Origin: Endocalyx cinctus
Taxonomy: Eukaryota; Ascomycota; Sordariomycetes; Amphisphaeriales; Apiosporaceae
DNA length: 64,000 nt
Direction: 5' to 3'
NCBI GenBank assembly: GCA_001600455.1
Contig: BCKC01000002.1
Location: 1,612,001-1,676,000, forward strand
Shown here piece by piece: positions 60,801-64,000 of this stretch. A model generated the notes under the pieces. That model ran no database searches, was not told the origin of the DNA, and worked only from the letters and a program-made list of their open reading frames with translations. Positions within the stretch are counted from its first letter, which is position 1. Each line of letters starts with the position of its first letter. Position numbers and translations under genes: made by a program.

Positions 60801-62969
60801 TCACTTCATAAACCCACCGAGATTTGTGACGTCATCGCGCGACCACATAACATTGCTAGCAGAGTCATCAGGTCGGATACCATCGTCATAGTCGTCGTAA
60901 TCGTCGCCATTAGGGCTTGTCCCTCGGGAAGCCCATCTATCTCCTCTTTCGCTGTTATTGCTGCGAGAAGGCTCCCGGATTTCAGGCACCGTGTTGATCG
61001 TGTTCCCGTGGGAAGAAGTCAGGGAGGGTACCGGTGGGGTCCCGCGTCTACTGCTAGACTGGGAACGAACTGACCCACTTCTACTTACTCCATCGGCCGT
61101 GAATGGATTCTTGTCTCGCGAATAATCCTTCATGCCCCGGCGGTCTTTGAGATACTGTTTCTGGTGGACCGACAGGTGGGAGCCCACGTCCGAGTCCTGG
61201 AATAGGTACTTCTTGGTTGGCTTTTTCATCGGATTGGCCGGTGGCGTTGGCCTCGGCGTAGGTTGAAGTGGTGCCGGTACTAGTGGCGATCGTTGTTGCG
61301 TGTGACTGCTCGCTCTTTTTCCGTTGTTGAGGGGGTCATTATACGCAGGGAACTGAATCGTCGATTGGTTGGGATCTGAAAATCCTATAGGACTCACTTG
61401 AGGGGGACTGTGCGGAGTGTTTGATCTTGAGGGGTTCTTGTCCTCTGATTCCCTCCTGAATCTGGAAGGAACTCGGGGGACAGGCGGCGCATTCGTGGCG
61501 GGGACGGGAGCATTGTCGAAATTAGCAACACTAGGATCGACAGTATATACGGTGGCATCCGTCCAGACAGAAATGGGACGGTTAGCAGCCGTGGCTGCGG
61601 GCTCGCGATCCTTCTTGAGATGGAGCGGGCTGGGGACGGCAGAGTACGCGGTGAAAGTTTCACTGTTTGCCGGTCGGAAGGCCGGGTGCATCATCGAGAG
61701 GGTCGTCTTGGTATCGTCTCCACTGAGGTCCATACGAGACTGCGCTGCCAGTTTGGTGGCGTACCAGTTCTGAACCTTGACACGACTCTGCTCTTCTCTT
61801 TCGTAGTCTCTTTCGTCTTCTCCCTCTCGAGCTTGTCCTTCTGGGCCTTCATCCTCGTCTGATCCGTCATCATCGAGATCGACCTCGCGCTCAAAGCGAT
61901 CGATCAAAGATTGAGAGGGCGAGACGACTTGGCTGCGATCGTTATTGTTTGACGAAGTAGCTAATTGGGGAATCGGGATATCATACGCAGCTCGTTGCCT
62001 CGCTGCAACTTCCGAAAAATTGCACACGCTGTCTGGCCGGAAGACATTTTTCACTTCGTGTGTCTTGTTGTCTTGCAATGCTGCCTTTCTCTGCCCTTCG
62101 CGGCTGTCGCGATCGGCCACGGCCACAGGAATGCCATGTCGGGTTCGTCTCTTGCTTTCTCCTCTCATCGGAACGCTTTCTAGGCGGTGTTTGTGGCCGA
62201 CTTTTTTTAATTCCCTGAAATCGGGTCGACTGGCAGCCTCCGTCTCCCGCTTCCATGCTCTCACATCCTTCCTCGTTACCCTAAGGGCATCGAGCACCTT
62301 ATCACTCATTTCTTCACATTTCGCCGCACGCGACTCTCCAAGGTGGTAAATCCACTTGTCAAGAACACGGTATAATCGAGGAGGATAATCGCTCCCACGT
62401 CTCTCTTTTCTGTTCAGAACAAGTGCCCTTAAGTCCCCTAGGAACTCCGCATCGGCGCCGATACGAGCTAGAATACATGCTTCACAGCCAGACTGAACAA
62501 AGGCCACATGCTCCTTGGCGGGTGCAGCGCCGTAGCATGCAAGATACAGGTCTGTTGGCGTCCAAAGTGCAGCCATGGAGTCTAACCGACTCACAAGCGC
62601 GGATAATGTAGGATTACCTAACGTGCCCTTCCAGGAACGCAACGGATCACTATGTACAGTCGCTTCATAGGCTACTAAGAGGAAAATACGCCTCATCAGA
62701 AATGGATTGAGGGGGTGATGCGTCGAGCATAGGACAGATTTTGGTTCAATACTATCGGGGTCCAAGGCATCATTGACCTTATTGAATAGTCGTTTGAATA
62801 TATTCTTCGGTCTCAATAATGCTTTTGGTAGCTCGTCCATCTTCTCTTCTTGGCGACGAAGCCATTTTGCTGAAGGGATCGCAACGCCATACTCGGGTCG
62901 TCGACAGAGTAATCTTGCCAGGCGGTCAATTTCTGACTTTGTAAGAAGTTTGATGCTATTCTCACTCAT
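60801..62969 (-). CDS. Conserved-looking protein of unknown function, 722 residues
   Basis: Single-exon gene; I do not recognise a family. Residues 1-250 look folded and helical, with a block around SGCEACILARIGADAEFLGDL and an aromatic-rich part (RLYRVLDKWIYHLGES). After about residue 260 it becomes Arg/Lys-rich, then acidic (near 370-400), then long Pro/Ser/Arg-rich disordered sequence with SPPQVSP-like motifs, and ends in an acidic Asp/Tyr stretch. No signal peptide or membrane helix. Such layouts are common in fungal regulatory or scaffold proteins. The start at 62969 is the first ATG of a continuous frame. Nothing nearby suggests a role. Confidence 0.8.
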   Translation of the reverse strand: MSENSIKLLTKSEIDRLARLLCRRPEYGVAIPSAKWLRRQEEKMDELPKALLRPKNIFKRLFNKVNDALDPDSIEPKSVLCSTHHPLNPFLMRRIFLLVAYEATVHSDPLRSWKGTLGNPTLSALVSRLDSMAALWTPTDLYLACYGAAPAKEHVAFVQSGCEACILARIGADAEFLGDLRALVLNRKERRGSDYPPRLYRVLDKWIYHLGESRAAKCEEMSDKVLDALRVTRKDVRAWKRETEAASRPDFRELKKVGHKHRLESVPMRGESKRRTRHGIPVAVADRDSREGQRKAALQDNKTHEVKNVFRPDSVCNFSEVAARQRAAYDIPIPQLATSSNNNDRSQVVSPSQSLIDRFEREVDLDDDGSDEDEGPEGQAREGEDERDYEREEQSRVKVQNWYATKLAAQSRMDLSGDDTKTTLSMMHPAFRPANSETFTAYSAVPSPLHLKKDREPAATAANRPISVWTDATVYTVDPSVANFDNAPVPATNAPPVPRVPSRFRRESEDKNPSRSNTPHSPPQVSPIGFSDPNQSTIQFPAYNDPLNNGKRASSHTQQRSPLVPAPLQPTPRPTPPANPMKKPTKKYLFQDSDVGSHLSVHQKQYLKDRRGMKDYSRDKNPFTADGVSRSGSVRSQSSSRRGTPPVPSLTSSHGNTINTVPEIREPSRSNNSERGDRWASRGTSPNGDDYDDYDDGIRPDDSASNVMWSRDDVTNLGGFMK

Positions 62970-63333
62970 AGTTTATATTAAACAGTAGTCTCAAAAGTCA
63001 AATATTAGTGGGTGGTAATCACTCTTTCGGGATTGAATCGTTCTATCAGATCGAAACTGTTCCAGACAGTCATTTAATGTAAAAAGTAAATCAAACATTC
63101 GACTTGAACGAGGGAAGGGTAAAATATCAAGCTCGATCGCAAGGCGTCAATGAAATCACAGGTCTTTTTTGTTCTTTCAATCGATCTTTCTTTTGCACAC
63201 GAGTAGACAAGGAAGAACAAGGTTGTATTTAGATATCAACCGGTTCGTTTCGATACGTTCAAGGGATTCGACTGGAAGCGTCTTTGTCCTCGGCCGTGAG
63301 GGTGGTGGATTGTTGAACACCTAGACAAAGGCA
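62970..63333. other. Intergenic region, no gene seen
   Basis: 5' flank of the unknown 722-residue protein gene (-); no frame of note. Confidence 0.45.
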
Positions 63334-63505
63334 TTATTTTAACAGCTCTACCACGGCATCGAAGTTCTCAGGACATTGTTTCGGCAATTCTGCAAGCTCT
63401 AAGTGAAAGAGATGTCAGGGAATATGCTAAGTGAGATTAGGAAGACGTACCTAGGTATTATCATACCAAGAATCTTGTTCGAACGAGGGAGGTCCGTCCG
63501 CGTTT
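63334..63505 (-). CDS. Possible 3' end of a small gene, two exons
   Basis: Two short pieces on the minus strand (63505-63467 and 63398-63334) join in frame across a 68-base intron with GTATGA donor and CACTTAG acceptor. They give about 34 residues ending in a stop, reading like the end of a normal protein (for example SNKILELAELPKQC). The first piece follows a CTGAC branch-like site and a TAG acceptor. No clear upstream exon or start codon was found, though a 57-codon open frame lies just upstream. It could be a separate small gene or the last exons of the gene at the right edge. Confidence 0.3.
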
Positions 63506-63904
63506 CTATTTGTCAGTATTGAGGGAGTTTCAAGGACGTGATAGATATTTGGAGATCATCGTTCAAGGGAAACCAATTTGTTATCAGCTCTGTTACCGTC
63601 CAAGGTATTGGGGTTTTTATATATTGAGAAATGGTCGCATGATGCCCCGTCTTAATTTTCTCGGGTTTGTAGACATATACGCTACGGAAGTTTTGTGAGG
63701 ACGCTTAAAAATAACCGTACGATGCTGGCCAGAAACACCCGTCGACTCCTTCGGCAGATTAAACTGCACATGCACAACCCTTCCTAATATTATGAACGCA
63801 ATCCGTGAATCATGAACTTATATCCTTCCCATCCGATATTTCCACAGTCTTGTGAAGGTATCCATGCTAATTTGTAAGTGAAAATGAAATGAAATGTATA
63901 CATC

Positions 63905-64000
63905 CTATACAGGGACAGGAACTCGAGAAGTGTGGTACTCGTGTTCTCTCATACGCTCTAAGCGGATCTTGGCAGCCTCAGTACCGTCATCGGGAATCGC
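63905..64000 (-). CDS. Partial gene at right edge, C-terminal end
   Basis: Only the last 31 codons are in the window, reading leftwards to a TAG at 63905-63907. The visible part is hydrophilic and basic (AAKIRLERMREHEYHTSR, then VPVPV). I do not recognise the protein. A GTATAG sequence overlaps the stop and could be a weak splice donor, in which case the gene would continue to the left. Confidence 0.5.
   Translation of the reverse strand, partial: AIPDDGTEAAKIRLERMREHEYHTSRVPVPV

Noticed and set aside
1..64000. CRISPR arrays, rRNA genes, transposase genes or viral genes
   Set aside because: None were seen; the repeats present are microsatellites, homopolymers and one palindrome.

Overview
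This window is nuclear DNA of a filamentous ascomycete (Pezizomycotina, most likely Sordariomycetes). The evidence is short introns of about 50-80 bases with GTAAGT-type donors, CTAAC-like branch sites and YAG acceptors, two Zn2Cys6 regulators, fungal-type transporters, a long tRNase Z and a QDE-1-type RNA-dependent RNA polymerase. I see no virus, plasmid, transposase, CRISPR array or rRNA. Intergenic DNA is AT-rich and full of simple repeats and homopolymers. Two ambiguous bases (24021 and 28960) lie in or beside homopolymer-rich stretches.

Layout from left to right: a gene-free 7.8 kb; RIO1 kinase (-); a secreted GH20 hexosaminidase-like enzyme (+), convergent with an RNA-dependent RNA polymerase (-); a Zn2Cys6 regulator (+), convergent with an ACS-family MFS transporter (-); an amidase (+), divergent from the MFS gene and convergent with a secreted short tyrosinase (-); 2.9 kb without genes; a nickel permease (+); a large calpain-like protease (-); 6.4 kb without convincing genes; a second Zn2Cys6 regulator (+); an ABCG half-transporter (+); a Q-rich single-span membrane protein (+); a GH16 glucanase-like enzyme (+); tRNase Z (+); a 722-residue protein of unknown function (-); and the 3' ends of one or two further genes (-) at the right edge.

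Housekeeping functions are 40S ribosome maturation (RIO1) and tRNA 3'-end processing (tRNase Z). The polymerase belongs to RNA silencing. The most suggestive group is 19.5-30.8 kb: regulator, transporter, amidase and tyrosinase. The transporter and amidase share a 1.4 kb divergent promoter, with three GATA-factor sites just upstream of the amidase start, which fits a nitrogen-regulated amide uptake and hydrolysis pair. A second possible pair is the regulator at 45.3 kb and the ABCG transporter at 50 kb.

Most gene models below were built by joining open frames at splice sites that keep the reading frame. I found no clearly new biological system. The best leads are the GATA-controlled transporter/amidase pair, an 18-base microexon in the tyrosinase gene, a 52-base palindrome at 32.1 kb, and sharp GC changes inside single genes.
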